From positions 1 through 64,000 of the forward strand of contig JADDOH010000132.1 of the NCBI GenBank assembly GCA_016648135.1: a DNA stretch of 64,000 nt. Direction: 5' to 3'. This stretch comes from Agrypnia vestita. Taxonomy: Eukaryota > Arthropoda > Insecta > Trichoptera > Phryganeidae. Each line of letters opens with the position of its first letter. Within the stretch, counting starts at the first letter, position 1. The notes below the pieces were generated by a model. That model was not told the origin of the DNA and ran no database searches. It worked only from the letters and a program-made list of their open reading frames with translations. The position numbers and the translations under genes were made by a program. Positions 10,611 through 22,301 of this stretch are shown piece after piece.

Positions 10611-12600
10611 AAAATAGTTAGTTATAAGATTTATTTACAGATTTGAATCATTTCGAGACAAATTTATTCACTTTCATCTATGTCTTTATCTAATAGAAGA
10701 ATAATCGCTGATTTAATGATGCTATATATAATTATGAATGGTTACTTTGATATACAAATTGTTATTTGTGAAATTAAAATAACAGTTACCATTAGAATCA
10801 CCTCAATACGCAGTATATTCATTTAATTTTTTTTAATGTGAATATCGGATACCTCCCACCATTATCGCGACTCATTAAAACGTATAATATTCTTCATTAA
10901 CAAAGCAATGTAGACATATTTTCAGGATGCAAATAAAAATTCAAAAATAACATTTTATTGCTGTTGACAATACGATCATTAATGCAATAGATAAAAATTG
11001 TATGATTGAAATGTAATTATATAACATAATATCATATTATCTTGATGAAATTATGTTATACAATCATGCACAAAATGTATGGGCATGTCATGACTGTGTT
11101 TGTGCTAAACTAATTAAAATAAAATAAAATTTTATTTTTAATCCTTATTTGGCATGGACAGGATCGTCCCATGGACATAAGCAAGTATGATGACACTTAA
11201 GGAGTTATACCACTTTGATATTTTCAAAAACACTTTTTTTTGCTTAATCGTATAGATAGAAATTTTAAGAATAATTTAAGTCATTATTTATTCAAAAATT
11301 GTCTGAGTTATAGCAATTTGATACCAGTGTGGTAAGTGAATATTTAAACGAATTTCATTTTTTTTGCGTTTTTCTCATAACTCCTTTTTTAGACAGGTAT
11401 AATGATAAATATCTCAAAAAATTCTAAGCCGATTTTGTTTTCAAAATTTTCGCTCACATTAATAACATTATCTATAATTTTGCCAACGATTTTATTTGAT
11501 AATGTGCATCATTTTCTTACTATCAATTTTTAACGTCATTTTTTTAAAGAAAAATAAAGAAAATTATTTGAAAACTGATCTTATTTAAACAAAAATTCAA
11601 AACTTTTTCGATACACTACATCATATGTTGGATGTAAAAGTTTTTATAATATATTGTAATTAAAATATAATATTATAGTTGATTAAAGTATACTGTCTTA
11701 TTACTTAGAATAAATACAGTTTTTGTGAAAATTTTAAAAAGTAATATGACATTTTTGGCAATAAAATTAATTTTATATTGCTTTTTGCTTTATTCATTGC
11801 ATTATTGATTGGATCAAAATTTATTATATTACCTCATATTTAACTCGTTTTGTGATTTTTTGCAAATAGCTGCCTTTATGCTTATGAGGGTAGTATAGCA
11901 TACGGACACTCAAAAGGCAAAATTCCTAAGGGAAAAATTCGTTTGATATTCGTCGTTTTTGATATTCATCCATTATCATTGAGGGGCCACTGTATTTTTA
12001 AAAATTTGAATAACTCATTTTAATACCTACCTGTTTTTCGGATTTTATATTTAGTTTTCGTTGATACACAAAACATTCTTACTCGTACATCAAGCTTCGG
12101 ACAAAGAATTATGGTAACAATAGCGTCAATATCAAACGAGCTGCATACGGAGCTGCACTTCTGCCTTCGAACCTGCACAATTCTCCACCCGTCGAGCCGG
12201 ACCTCGAAAACCTTAAAACATCCACGATTTATGCACCCGAGCGAGGGGCAGCCAAATCAGGTACCGAATAAATGAGCGGGTAAAAGAAGGCCTTATATAT
12301 TTACGATCCAATATGTAATTTCTAAGCCCGCATTCCCAACAAAATAACACCCAAGACGTTTAAAATATTCGGCCACACAAATTCCTATGACCCGTATGTA
12401 TACTGGCAGAGAATTCGCGTACGTTGCGAATTTATTGTGAAACCTGTCAAAGTTGGCGACTGAAAAATCGGACCCGCAATTTTGTTGATTAACTTCCAAC
12501 AAAATATAATACTTCAGCATAATTTTTACGTCTTTTATTTTTAAATGAAAAAACATGTCCTGTGAAGTTACCGTTAATATTCTATGATATTAAAAACACA
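10611..12600. other. Long AT-rich non-coding stretch
   Basis: Nothing recognised except a GC-richer patch at about 12100-12290 and an 87-codon minus frame (12293-12556) without motifs. I found no shared repeats. Confidence 0.4.
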
Positions 12601-12609
12601 GTACATATC

Positions 12610-13140
12610 GCACCTTTTTTTTTTTTTTTTTTTTTTTATTTATTAGAGACACTAACAGGATAATGGGTACATGACACTCAGATAATAAACATTGTAGTGA
12701 AGACTATGCCCATTATCCCAATTACAAGTGTCTTCGGCATGCTCTAGTAACATGTATTTTTGTAATTAATTATATTTCACATGTACATTTATGTATATTA
12801 TATATTTGTGCTTGAGTGTAGTGCGATTAGTATTTAATGATCTATAGGTTCATGTCGTCGTTTAGAAAATGGATGTTGTGTATGAGTGAGTTTTTGAACG
12901 ATGATAACGTGTCTGCAAGAATATCAGCATCAATGTTAGGGTCGGCACAATACAAATTATATGTGCGACACAACCTTGTAATGGGAGAAAAGTAACCGAC
13001 ATTATTAGTGTGCTGACTTATTCTGAAGAACTCAGGGTTTCTTATACGGGGTTTAACATGCAAATTTATATCAGATAGACACCTTTGCGGAAAGACTGAT
13101 ATTTCGAAATGAATGATTTTACAGGAGACTACTTTCAAAC
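12610..13140 (-). pseudogene. Non-LTR retrotransposon 3' end, copy 1
   Basis: The minus-strand frame 12842-13138 encodes RNPEFFRISQHTNNVGYFSP, then CRTYNLYC and LSSFKNSL. This is the C-terminal region after the reverse-transcriptase domain of Jockey/CR1-like elements. A 3' UTR of about 200 bases follows, with CCGAAGACACTTGTAATTGG, ending in a 23-base poly(A) (T run at 12615-12637). The catalytic domain is absent, so the copy is 5'-truncated. A second copy lies at 18893-19357 and a diverged third 3' UTR at 27185-27345. Confidence 0.7.
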
Positions 13141-13306
13141 TATTGAATTAGAGTGATATTTTGTCTCTTTCTTTCATTACTCAGCGGTTTGTGGGGCAAA
13201 CCATTGACGATATCATTGGGGGAAACGATGCCATTTTTTGGAATTTATAGAACTCGACGCGGTGGTTTCAAATTTGCAAAAAAAAAAACAAAAAGGTGCG
13301 ATTATA

Positions 13307-13335
13307 TTAGGTCCTTACATATGAAATTGGCGTTT
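13307..13335. repeat. Mariner left inverted repeat
   Basis: 29 bp beginning TTAGGTCCTTACATATGAAA; the exact complement lies at 14563-14591. It should hold the transposase binding site. Confidence 0.95.
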
Positions 13336-13494
13336 TGCCGTACTGGCAAATTTGATCTCAAATATCTTCTCTTTGGTTAGGAATTCCAAATCCAAATTTA
13401 TACAGCTATTTACTCATGTATTTGTGTTTTGAAAATTATAATTCATTTGTTTTTTCCTCAATTGTTTTTTTCTTTGCGTCACTCAGTTTACAAA

Positions 13495-14514
13495 ATGAAA
13501 AACTTGAAATATCGCGTTATTTACGAGTACGAGTTCCACCGTGGCACCAGTGCTGCAGAAACGGCTCAAAGGATTAATGATGTGTATGGCGACGGTGCCG
13601 CAAAAGAAAACACAGTGCGTTTTTGGTTCCAACGTTTTCGTTCTGGAAATTTCGACCTGCAGAACAAGCCCCGTGGACGGCCGGAGACCAAAGTTGATAA
13701 TGAAGAATTGAAGGCTATTGTGGAAGCGGATCCATCGCAAACCACATCCGAGTTAGCTGCAGGCTGCGGTGTTAGTGATTAAACTGTTTTAATCCACTTG
13801 AAACAAATTGGTAAGGTGAAAAAGCTTGAAAGGTGGGTACCTCACGAATTGAGTGAAGCAAATCAACAAACGCGCGTTGACTGCTGCGTTGCATTACTCA
13901 ACCGGCACAATAATGACGGGATTTTAAATCGAATCATTACCTGTGATGAAAAGTGGATCCTGTACGATAATCAGAAGCGCTCATCGCAATGGCTGAACCC
14001 TCCCGAACCAGCCAAACCAGGCCCCAAGCGAAAATTGACTCCAAAAAAGATACTTGTGAGCGTTTGGTGGACTAGTGCTGGTGTCGTTCACTACAGCTTT
14101 CGTAAATCTGGCCAGACGATTACGGCAGATGTCTATTGTCAGCAACTGCAAACCATGATGGAAAAGCTAGCTGCTAAACAACCGAGGCTGGTTAATCGCT
14201 CTAGGCCACTGCTGCTTCATGATAACGCTAGACCACACACTGCACAACAGACGGCTACCAAATTAGAGGAGCTTCAATTGGAATGTCTAAGACATCCACC
14301 GTACTCTCCGGACCTTGCCCCAACAGATTACCATTTTTTTCGAAATTTGGATAACTTTTTGCAAAGGAAAAAATTCAACTCCGATGGGGCAGTCCAAACC
14401 GCCTTCAAAGGTTTTATTGATTCCCGTCCGAATGGTTTTTTTAGTAAAGGGATCGATGAACTACCTATGAGATGGCAAAAGTGCATAGATAGCAATGATA
14501 CATACTTTGATTAA
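13495..14514 (+). pseudogene. Mariner transposase with in-frame TAA
   Basis: Cut-and-paste transposase frame of 339 residues, the usual length for the family. An N-terminal paired helix-turn-helix DNA-binding region (about residues 1-110) contains GTSAAETAQRIND and WFQRFRSGNFDL. The catalytic DDE/D domain follows: D151 in CDEKW, D243 in HDNARPH and D278 in SPDLAPTDYHFF, 34 residues apart, so DD34D. Codon 96 is TAA (13780-13782), within GVSD-stop-T, where relatives usually have a glutamine; a CAA-to-TAA change would explain it. Both halves stay in frame and no frameshift is seen. Start chosen at the first ATG giving MKNLKYRVIYEYEF. Confidence 0.93.
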
Positions 14515-14562
14515 ATAAATATATTATAATTTAAAAAATCGGCTTTATGTTCCTCCCGTACT

Positions 14563-14591
14563 AAACGCCAATTTCATATGTAAGGACCTAA
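14563..14591. repeat. Mariner right inverted repeat
   Basis: Exact complement of the left 29 bp, followed by TA at 14592-14593. Confidence 0.95.
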
Positions 14592-14593
14592 TA

Positions 14594-15689
14594 TTAATCA
14601 ATAAGAAAGAAGTACAGAAAAAAATTCTATCTAATAAATATTTGGTCCACCTGGAAAGGGATAGGCGTTTATTGTACAAAAATATACATTTTATTGCTTG
14701 ATACATACACACATAATACAAATTATTAGGACAATATGTAACAAGCCCCTCGACCGCTACTTACCTCGCTAGATATGTAGAAATACCTGTACTGAAGTAC
14801 GTAGTTTTTTTATCATTTCATCACCTTAGATCGACATCTAATATTTATTTTTAAGTAAGTACGTATAGTTATAATCAATAGCAAAAAATATTTAAAAATA
14901 TAAAAGTATCATGCGAGATGCAGGAAAAAAAAATAAATAAATAGTTTTATGTTTATTGTCAAAACAAAGTCTTTCATACGGATCCACAAAATAATTGGCA
15001 AGCTGAAATAAAGGTAAAAAGAAAACAAAGAAGAATAAATGGCAATGCAAAGACGAAACAAATAAGATTAATTTGCCAACAAATAAGATTTTTCACTCGG
15101 TTACATTTCGCAGTATGCTCACGATGTAAAGAAAATATTCTAATATGTTTCACATAGAACCTTCGATTTATCCATTTTTATGTAACCTCGTGAAGTAGGT
15201 ACGTGATGTCATTTTTGACGCATTTAAATATAAAAATTCATTATCTATTTGACTAGCATAAATAAAAAATTTAACATTTAAAATAACTATAATGATTCTT
15301 TCGGTCAAATAATGAACCTAATCGAATAAATTCAGTACAAATATGTAAGTACTTTCATTCCTGTTTGCCTTACTATCTTTATACGACAACACACGAACAT
15401 ACATTGAACACCAAGGAGCCTGTATGTTAGAGGCGGGATACCTTCATATATACAATTCATATATCCCTGCACGCCACCACATTCAAAGCCTTTTTACGAC
15501 AAATTAGCGTACATAAACATTTTTATTATCGTTAATATTTACCTTTACTTTGTTCCAGGTAAGCTGGGTTTAACTGTAGCAATAATTTCAAAGAAAAAGC
15601 CGAGATGGTAAGTGATTTGTATCTACAGTATTCCAAGAAATAATAAAGGATATCACTATATAATTACACAATAAATTACTTACAGATTA
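14594..15689. other. AT-rich spacer
   Basis: No gene or shared repeat recognised. Confidence 0.45.
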
Positions 15690-15900
15690 CTACCTGTATA
15701 AGGAACTGAAAATGTTCAAACAACAAATTTCTTATATCAATAGCTATGGAGATAAGCAACTTCAAAGTCTATATTTTTTCAATACTTCTGTCTTATCTTC
15801 TCTAAAACTTTGGAATATTATCACTGTAACTTTTATATAAAATAAATCATTAAAAAAATTAAATGATTAAATCTTTGCAGAAATTTTAAGTAGATTTTTT
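15690..15900. mobile_element. MITE-B, diverged left half
   Basis: Retains the order of MITE-B left-arm landmarks: GAAAATGTTCAAAC, TATCAATAGCTATGGAGATA, ATTTTTTCAATACTTCTG and CACTGTAAC. Terminal bases and right arm are not evident. An old, eroded copy. Confidence 0.5.
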
Positions 15901-16531
15901 GCAAGGTTATATATTAAAGCAATTTATTTCTTATAAAATCTTTGGTTTTTTTTCTATGATCTTTCCGTGAGATTTGCAACTGTATTTAATTTACAATATT
16001 TAGTAAACATTGTAGAATTTTAATAACATTTTTTCAGTCTGCAGAGCTACAAATTATTTTATTTATAGCTTTATTGTCTCTTCAAATAATTGACCTACTT
16101 CAAGAACGGAAATAAAATAATAATGTACAGTTTATGTTATCAGTTGTCAGATCATTCGCTCGCGATTGACAACTCAATGTCAAAAAATTTCCACACGGTC
16201 AGTGTAAGAATTATGACGTATTGCTTGTCTTGTATCGCACTATCAGTATTTTTTAATCTATATTAAAATATCAGGTAGTTAATGAAGTACCAGCCAAAAG
16301 CGAGAGTGAATAAAAAATCATTAGTGAATAGATTTTGAGATTATTTATTACGATTAGATTGTATATGAAAGACAACCACAGATTGTGTAATCTTTATCAG
16401 GGATATTGTTTAAGCGGCGTTTAAATTCGTATTACGTAGCTACCCTGCTCACACAATTGTAAAAAGGTGCGTGCTGTGTTCTTGGAAATGTTTTACATGA
16501 GGTCACCAACCTAAAAAAAGAGTAAGGCTAT

Positions 16532-16707
16532 AGGAGATGCAAACACGGAGTACGAGTCACATCAATATTCTTACTATTTTCAAACTAAGCTTAAGCGCTT
16601 GTACCATGAAAAAAGAACTAACTTGATGGTTTCCTGGAATGGGGTTTGAACCGCCGACCAATAGATCACTAGGCGACCATAATGACCACACCACCAACAA
16701 GCTGTTC
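16532..16707 (-). mobile_element. SINE-A copy 4
   Basis: Minus-strand copy from AGGAGATGCAAACACGGAG to ACCACCAACAAG, with a mutated B box at about 16640-16652 (GGGTTTGAACCG). More diverged than the others. The plus-strand frame starting inside it (16639-16896) is accidental. Confidence 0.75.
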
Positions 16708-16950
16708 AAAATTTTATTTTATTTTATTAAATGTTCAATTTTTTTGTTTGTAACATTGTGGAAATTCATTTTTAATATTTATAAAAGTGATTATAAACAA
16801 CACTGTTTTATTCCACTATTTTTATTCAACTGTTATAACGTTTTCGAGATTTCTCTCATTGTCAATAGTTGTAAACATGTTAATATTCTACCCTAAAAAT
16901 TGGACGTCAAAAATATGATTTCCCGTAGAAATAATAAAATTGACGTTAAA

Positions 16951-17118
16951 GCGGCCCTCCTAGCCCAGTGGGCATGACACTGGCTTCTTATACCGAGGGT
17001 TTCGGGTTCGATTGCCGGTAAGTTCACAATTAATCTATGTGATTTACTCAAGTTTATTTTGTGATGTGAATCGCTTCTGTAATTGGGCCTCTTAGCCTGT
17101 TAAAGCAAAAAAAAAAAA
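16951..17118 (+). mobile_element. SINE-B copy 1
   Basis: tRNA-derived head GCGGCCCTCCTAGCCCAGTG (A-box region) with a B box, GGGTTCGATTGC, at about 17005-17016. The body contains CTATGTGATTTACTCAAG, and the element ends in about 12 A. A related minus-strand copy is at 18090-18274. It is not a tRNA gene: the acceptor arm does not close and a body plus poly(A) follows. Confidence 0.75.
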
Positions 17119-17228
17119 TTCCATGTATCTCGCCTTAATTTATTCGAATGTTAAACATGTTATATTTCTACACATTAAATATGATGTTAATTTTAAATTT
17201 TGTACACCTAGTTTCTTAAAAAAAAGTA

Positions 17229-18026
17229 TCGTCGCTGTATATATAATTAATCCTATGTGACGTTTTAGTACATTCTGAGATAAACCAATAAAACTGTTTT
17301 AAAAAATAATTGCACAGACTAGATTTGTAAAATATATTTTTAATTATTACTAGGAAGGCTTTCCAGAAGAACGGCAATATTTTTTTTTAGTGTATCTCCA
17401 CTATTTATATGAAAAATTTGCAAATCGATATAATCATCTCAGAATGTACTAAACGGCACATAGGATTTATTATACAGGGTTATTTGTAAAACATTAATAA
17501 CCTCGCAGGACTATATTCCTGCTTTGATTATGAGTCGAAAATGTTCAAGCTATTATGACCTAATATCAATAGTTATGGAGATATGCGACATCAAAGTTTG
17601 CATTTTTTTTTCAATATTTCTGATTTATTTTTTATAAAACGTTGGACTATCATTACATAAACTCATTTCGATTACGAAAAATTCATTCGTTTCAATACAA
17701 GTTAAATAAAATGATAAAAACCCTGAAAAATTCCAATTGGAATGTTTTCCGATTGGAATTAGAAGGTTTTTATTTTTTTATTTGACTTGTATTAAAGGTA
17801 ATGAATTTTTCATATTCGATATATGTTACTGAAATGATAGTCCAACGTTTTACAAAAAATAAGTCAGAAATATTGAAAAAAAAATTGCAAACTTTGATGT
17901 CGCATATCTCCTGAACTATTGATATTATGTCATAATAGCTAAAATTTTCGACTCATAATTAAGACAGGAATATAGTCCTGCGTGGCTATTAATGTTTTAC
18001 AAATAACCCTGTATATACAGCGACGA
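17229..18026. mobile_element. MITE-A copy 1, interrupted by MITE-B
   Basis: Begins TCGTCGCTGTATATATAATT and ends CAGCGACGA, flanked by TA at 17227-17228 and 18027-18028. The inner arms TTTTAGTACATTCTGAGATA and ATCTCAGAATGTACTAAACG pair. The right end is split by a 537-bp MITE-B. Without that insert it would match the 257-bp copy at 60227-60483. Confidence 0.85.
17475..18011. mobile_element. MITE-B, complete foldback, nested
   Basis: Reference copy of the family: about 250-bp arms from CAGGGTTATTTGTAAAACAT to its complement, meeting at an AATTCCAATTGGAATG centre. Comparing the host MITE-A with its empty counterpart at 60.47 kb shows that only a TA was gained, so the target is TA. It encodes nothing and could form a long hairpin RNA if transcribed. 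Confidence 0.88.
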
Positions 18027-18089
18027 TATACGATTTGATTTTTTGAAGCAGGCAATGGAAAAACATCGCATTACTCGATGCGCATTGAT

Positions 18090-18274
18090 AATATATATTT
18101 TATTTTATTTTATTTGCAATGATACAACGATCCATGAAGGCTGATTCCTGTAGCGACACACGAAACAAAATACGTGCCTGAGAAAATCACATAGTCGTAT
18201 TGTACCGGGGATCGAACTTGAAATACCCGGTACGAAAAGCTAGTGTGATTTCCACTGGACTATGAGGGCCGCCG
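18090..18274 (-). mobile_element. SINE-B copy 2
   Basis: Minus-strand copy: head (complement of GCGGCCCTCATAGTCCAGTG) at the right, B-box complement GGGGATCGAAC near 18209, and A-rich tail with repeated AAAAT units at the left. The body differs from copy 1 beyond the shared CTATGTGATTT-CTCA block, so this may be a subfamily. Confidence 0.7.
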
Positions 18275-18580
18275 ATAGACTGATAGACCATAATATATGT
18301 AATAAATGTAAAGTAATTTTACTTATCTAACACACTATCTATCGTTTTTAATCGGTAAAATAACAATGTCATAAACACATAAAAAATGCTAAGATTTCGC
18401 GGTAAATTGAAAAAGAGATTGTACTCAATGCTGTGTCCGCAATATTATCTTGACAAGATTGTCTGTCTCTTCATAAAATTCACATGTATTATGCAGAAAA
18501 ATATTTAATTAACCATTCCTAGGGATTATTCGTTGAAAGGACATTCATTGGGGTAGTTATTTATTTATTGTCTGTTTTTA

Positions 18581-18842
18581 CTCCCTTTATATTAACTCGT
18601 GGCGTCTGATTGATTGATTGCTTGTCTGACAAAAAACTTTGAATCAATTTTAAACCCTTTTCCCGTGATCCAATCGATCTGAAACTTTGCAACTAGACTC
18701 GTGGCGACGATCAAGAAGATCTAACAAAAAAAAAATTATAGTATAATTTTTGATTTTTCAAATTTTTAATGTTTTTTTCATGCAAGTTGTATGGAGATTC
18801 CGACGCATATGGTATACACGAAACAAAAAATGAGAAAGGGAG
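18581..18842. mobile_element. MITE-D copy 2
   Basis: From CTCCCTTTATATTAACTCGT to GAGAAAGGGAG with flanking TA. Compact (262 bp) and close in length to copy 3. It shares CCCGTGATCCAATCGA with the others. Confidence 0.85.
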
Positions 18843-18892
18843 TATTGTAAAAACTTGGTCTTTATGGGTTACTTTTTTATTAAGGGTTTTTT

Positions 18893-19357
18893 AAGGGTCT
18901 CTATCTGACATAAATTTGCACGTTCAACCCCGTATAAGAAACGCGGAGTTCTTTAGAATAAGCCAGCACACTAATAATATCGGTTACTTTTCTCCCAACA
19001 CAAGGTTGTATCGCACATATAATATGTATTGTGCTGACCCTAACATTGATGCTGATATTCTTGCAGATATCTTATCATCATTCAAAAACTCACTCATACA
19101 CAATATCCATTTTCGAAACGATGACCTGAACCTATAGATCCATTAAATCAATTATTTATTTACATATTCTTATATGATCGCATTACACTCAAACACTAAA
19201 TATAATACACATAAATGTACATGCAAAATATACTTGTTACTAGAGCGTGCCGAAGACACTTGCAATTAGGATAATGGGCATAGTCTTCCTTTATAATGTT
19301 TTTAATTAGAGTATCATGTACCTATTATCCTGTTAGTGTCTCTAACAAATATTTAAA
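18893..19357 (+). pseudogene. Non-LTR retrotransposon 3' end, copy 2
   Basis: Encodes RNAEFFRISQHTNNIGYFSP, then CADPNIDADILADILSSF (frame to 19137). This is a close relative of the 12.6-13.1 kb copy in opposite orientation and truncated earlier at its 5' side. The 3' UTR includes GTGCCGAAGACACTTGCAAT and stops at TCTCTAACAAATATTTAAAA. AAGGGTT-like sequence occurs on both sides (about 18880-18892 and 19357-19363), a possible target duplication. Confidence 0.7.
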
Positions 19358-19359
19358 AA

Positions 19360-20199
19360 AAGGGTTACACCGTCTTGCTGCATCAAAATATTACATTTTT
19401 TTTTTTGCACATACAAAATTGATTTTGTTATCATTGTTTTTGGCATACATAGTCAATCTTTGTTATTACCAAATTACCTTAAAAAATATCCTAAAAACGA
19501 TGTTGCATATAAAAAAATATGCAAATGCGAGCAGTATCAAAATAATTTTCATTTTTTCCTAAAAAATTGTATTTAAAAATACATAGTAAGCAAACAGCTC
19601 ATTTTATAAAAATTGTATGCTACAATATAGGTAATTATATCCGTAAGATGTGTCTAAAATTTGAAAAAAAAAAACTGTTCAATAGTTTTTGAGACTGCGC
19701 CACTCCCAAAAAATGTTTCGAGAAAAACACAAAAGAATAATGAAACTCGTTTAAAAATTCACCTAGAACACTTGCTTCAAATTCCTATAACTCGGCCAAT
19801 TTTCGGATTTTTTGATTAGAGGACTCAAATTATTCTTATTTCAGGCTATAAGTCAAAAACAATTTTTCGAAAAGGTCAATGTGTAACTGCTTAGACGCGA
19901 GTTGGTTACCTACGTGCGGAATTTTCTAGGGCAAATCTGAGCCATACAAATGACGTGGCTCAGTATACCTAAGACAAGTGGAATATTCTCGAGAAATATT
20001 CTAGACAATTAAATTAGAGTATAGTATTCTAGTTAAATTCGTGTTCGTAATTATGTGTTTCATTTCGTCTCCCACCGCTCTGAATTCGTGAATTATTAAG
20101 TTATTTAAAAAAAATTATGTATATACATGTACCTATGTACTAGAAAACACACGAAACGGATGATGGCGCGCTGTACAAATATGTACATAAACCGAATAA
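19360..20199. other. Unassigned spacer
   Basis: AT-rich. The frame at 19296-19562 begins in the LINE 3' UTR and is accidental. Nothing else recognised. Confidence 0.4.
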
Positions 20200-20475
20200 G
20201 ACTGGGAAGTGTAGAGAAATATTCTTCCTGGGATGCAGATTAAATGAAAACTGGGAAATTAAATGTCGAGTTAAGTTAGCTTGAGCGATATTCTTCCGCA
20301 TGACCTAAAATTAAATTTACGAATGGGAATGGCACGATGCTACGCGTTCCCTGTATTCTTGTATGGAATAAAATCGAGGATACTCACTGGGACAATAGTA
20401 AAACGGCTTGAAGCGTTTGATATGCGGATCTATACGCCAAGAACAATCGTGTGGCTTGTGATACGATTTCGTTGA
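20200..20475 (+). pseudogene. Reverse transcriptase fragment (RTE-like)
   Basis: The frame 20281-20475 reads LRMGMARCYAFPVFLYGIKS, then KRLEAFDMRIYTPR. This is the post-catalytic segment typical of insect endonuclease/reverse transcriptases (RCYVFSVLLYGxExW...RLEAFEMW). A stop separates it from upstream residues (LGCRLNENWEIKCRVKLA). The catalytic YADD region is absent. Confidence 0.6.
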
Positions 20476-21309
20476 CCTTGGAATCCACGCATTCTAAACG
20501 TGTACGGTAATTTTACATCTCGCTAAACTTGATAGTTACCCCCTTAATTTACTGTTATATCATGTTTTTCACTATACATTAATGTATCTATTAGGATCAT
20601 TAACTTTGGGCTCAATACTATAACTAGATAAATGAATTTTTTTGTTTTGAAATTATTGCAGTTAAAGTTTTCATGCTTATTAAAAACCTCTTCACTATTC
20701 AATTCTTAATCCACCTTTTTCTAATACCTACATCTTATAAATAACATACCTATAGATTAGAGATGAGATAAATGAATGAAGCGTCAATGACAAAAATATA
20801 TAACAAAATAAATCCCTCTCCAAGCACTAGAGTTAGTCGCTTTCTGGAGAGAAACAGCGATAATATTTGTGTATCTTTATAGTTTTAATAGACCAGAAAA
20901 AAATGTAGTAAAACTATACGTAATTTTAAATAAACATATAATTAAAAATATATCACCAGATATTTAGCATTTAATCTTCGGTAATTCAGATAATCAGCAT
21001 TTAATCTTCGGTAATTCTTCGTATTGTGTATTTTTGTAAATTATTAATATCTTGCTTATAATGTGTAAATTATATAGTTCTAGCATTAATTAGCTTACTA
21101 TTTGAAGATGGTGTAAATATTTCAAAACTGCCAAAATTCGAGTTATCTTATTCTTGTATTGAGCCCACGATATTATAAAATAATTAAAAATTCGATTCCT
21201 AAAAGTAATCTGATTCGATAAGGTTTTTATCATTACTAACAACAGTGTGTTAAATCGATTGTGAATCAAAAAATAAAACCTCCAAATAATAAAAATATTT
21301 TGGCCGTAT
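20476..21309. other. Spacer
   Basis: AT-rich. Contains a short direct repeat, GCATTTAATCTTCGGTAATTC, shortened here to its core CATTTAATCTTCGGTAATTC, at about 20968-20987 and 20999-21018. No genes seen. Confidence 0.4.
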
Positions 21310-21435
21310 CGTGAAAAATCTAGAAAAATATCCGATCTGCATCCACGTCAAAATTACTAGTAGAAAGGACACTGGAAGACATCCAAAGCATCGAGGATGT
21401 CTTCCAAGGCACAAAGCATCCTGGCTAGAAATTTT
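21310..21435 (+). pseudogene. Reverse transcriptase C-terminal scrap
   Basis: Reads KITSRKDTGRHP, then ASWLEIF, resembling the basic G-R run followed by SWL that closes the same polymerase class as 20200-20475. GAAGACATCCAAAGCATC and GATGTCTTCCAAGGCACAAA form a local duplication. Probably the far end of the same decayed copy. Confidence 0.35.
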
Positions 21436-22301
21436 CAGGAAATATTACCTACAGGGCAGAGACATCATTTTCCAATAAATTTAAATGTATACTACTTACA
21501 CTTTAAGTTATGCTTTCGTCACTACTGTTTTTTCGATAACTAAGCTAAAGTCGTTATTAGGAATATTCACTCTTATTCATTTCATCCCTACTTTCCATAT
21601 CCCTCACCTTCGTGATACCCTCCAACCCTCTAACGAATAGTTAGATGAGACACGAGACTGTTATTGAGCTTAGTTATCACTTGATGCATGTCTCGAAATC
21701 TTGAATCAGAATAACAATGATACCTAAGTGTCTTGAAAATATTAAAATTAACTCAATTTTGATATTTGTCGTTTAAATAAACGTGCAACACATGTTAGCG
21801 TAAACAAAATTCACAATATTCAGTGACGCCGAGGACCGTTACATGTCACGGGACAGACACCGTTGACCTTGGAATTCAGACATCCTACATTTCTACATCT
21901 TCTACGTGGTATCAGCCATTCCACCATTTTTTCTCTCTTTCCCACTCCCATTCCCTCTTTTTTGGTATATTTTTCATTTTGCCATATTCTGGTTTATTTT
22001 ATATTTTGTTTTATTCTGGTTTGTTTTATTTTCGATTTTGGTAATTTTAATTATTTTACTTCGTTGTGTATTGTTTAATTTCATAAATATTGCTTTTGAT
22101 ATTAAAAATTATTGTATTATTGCGATTCCTTCATAAATTACCTAATAAATAATTAAAAACATGATCCACAAATAATAGAAGAAGAAATAGAATTATCCGC
22201 ACAAATTCGCACGTTTTATATGTATACCCTATACTAAAATAATTTGCGCTTCGTGAAGTTATATACTTTTGTAGAACGCCACTCTTAATAGAACCTGAAT
22301 A
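21436..22301. other. Spacer with T-rich low-complexity tract
   Basis: The interval 21900-22070 is a pyrimidine- and T-rich tract that opens three overlapping frames of about 75 codons. Their phenylalanine-rich translations are an artefact of composition. No gene seen. Confidence 0.45.

Larger units (their letters stand above)
13307..14591 (+). mobile_element. Mariner transposon, complete but with one stop
   Basis: A 1285-bp element with perfect 29-bp terminal inverted repeats, flanked by TA on each side, the standard mariner target duplication. Its single gene spans 13495-14514. Perfect ends, almost intact coding sequence and exact TA flanks suggest a fairly recent insertion. It inserted beside the A-rich tract at 13280-13301. 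It could still be moved by a transposase supplied elsewhere, which is inference. Confidence 0.95.

Noticed and set aside
20470..21880. CGTTGACCTTGGAAT at 20471 and 21861 as ends of one element
   Set aside because: A direct 15-base match only, with no further similarity beyond it, too weak to define boundaries.
21823..22136. Three overlapping F/L/Y-rich frames suggesting a membrane protein
   Set aside because: They come from one T-rich low-complexity tract read in three frames.
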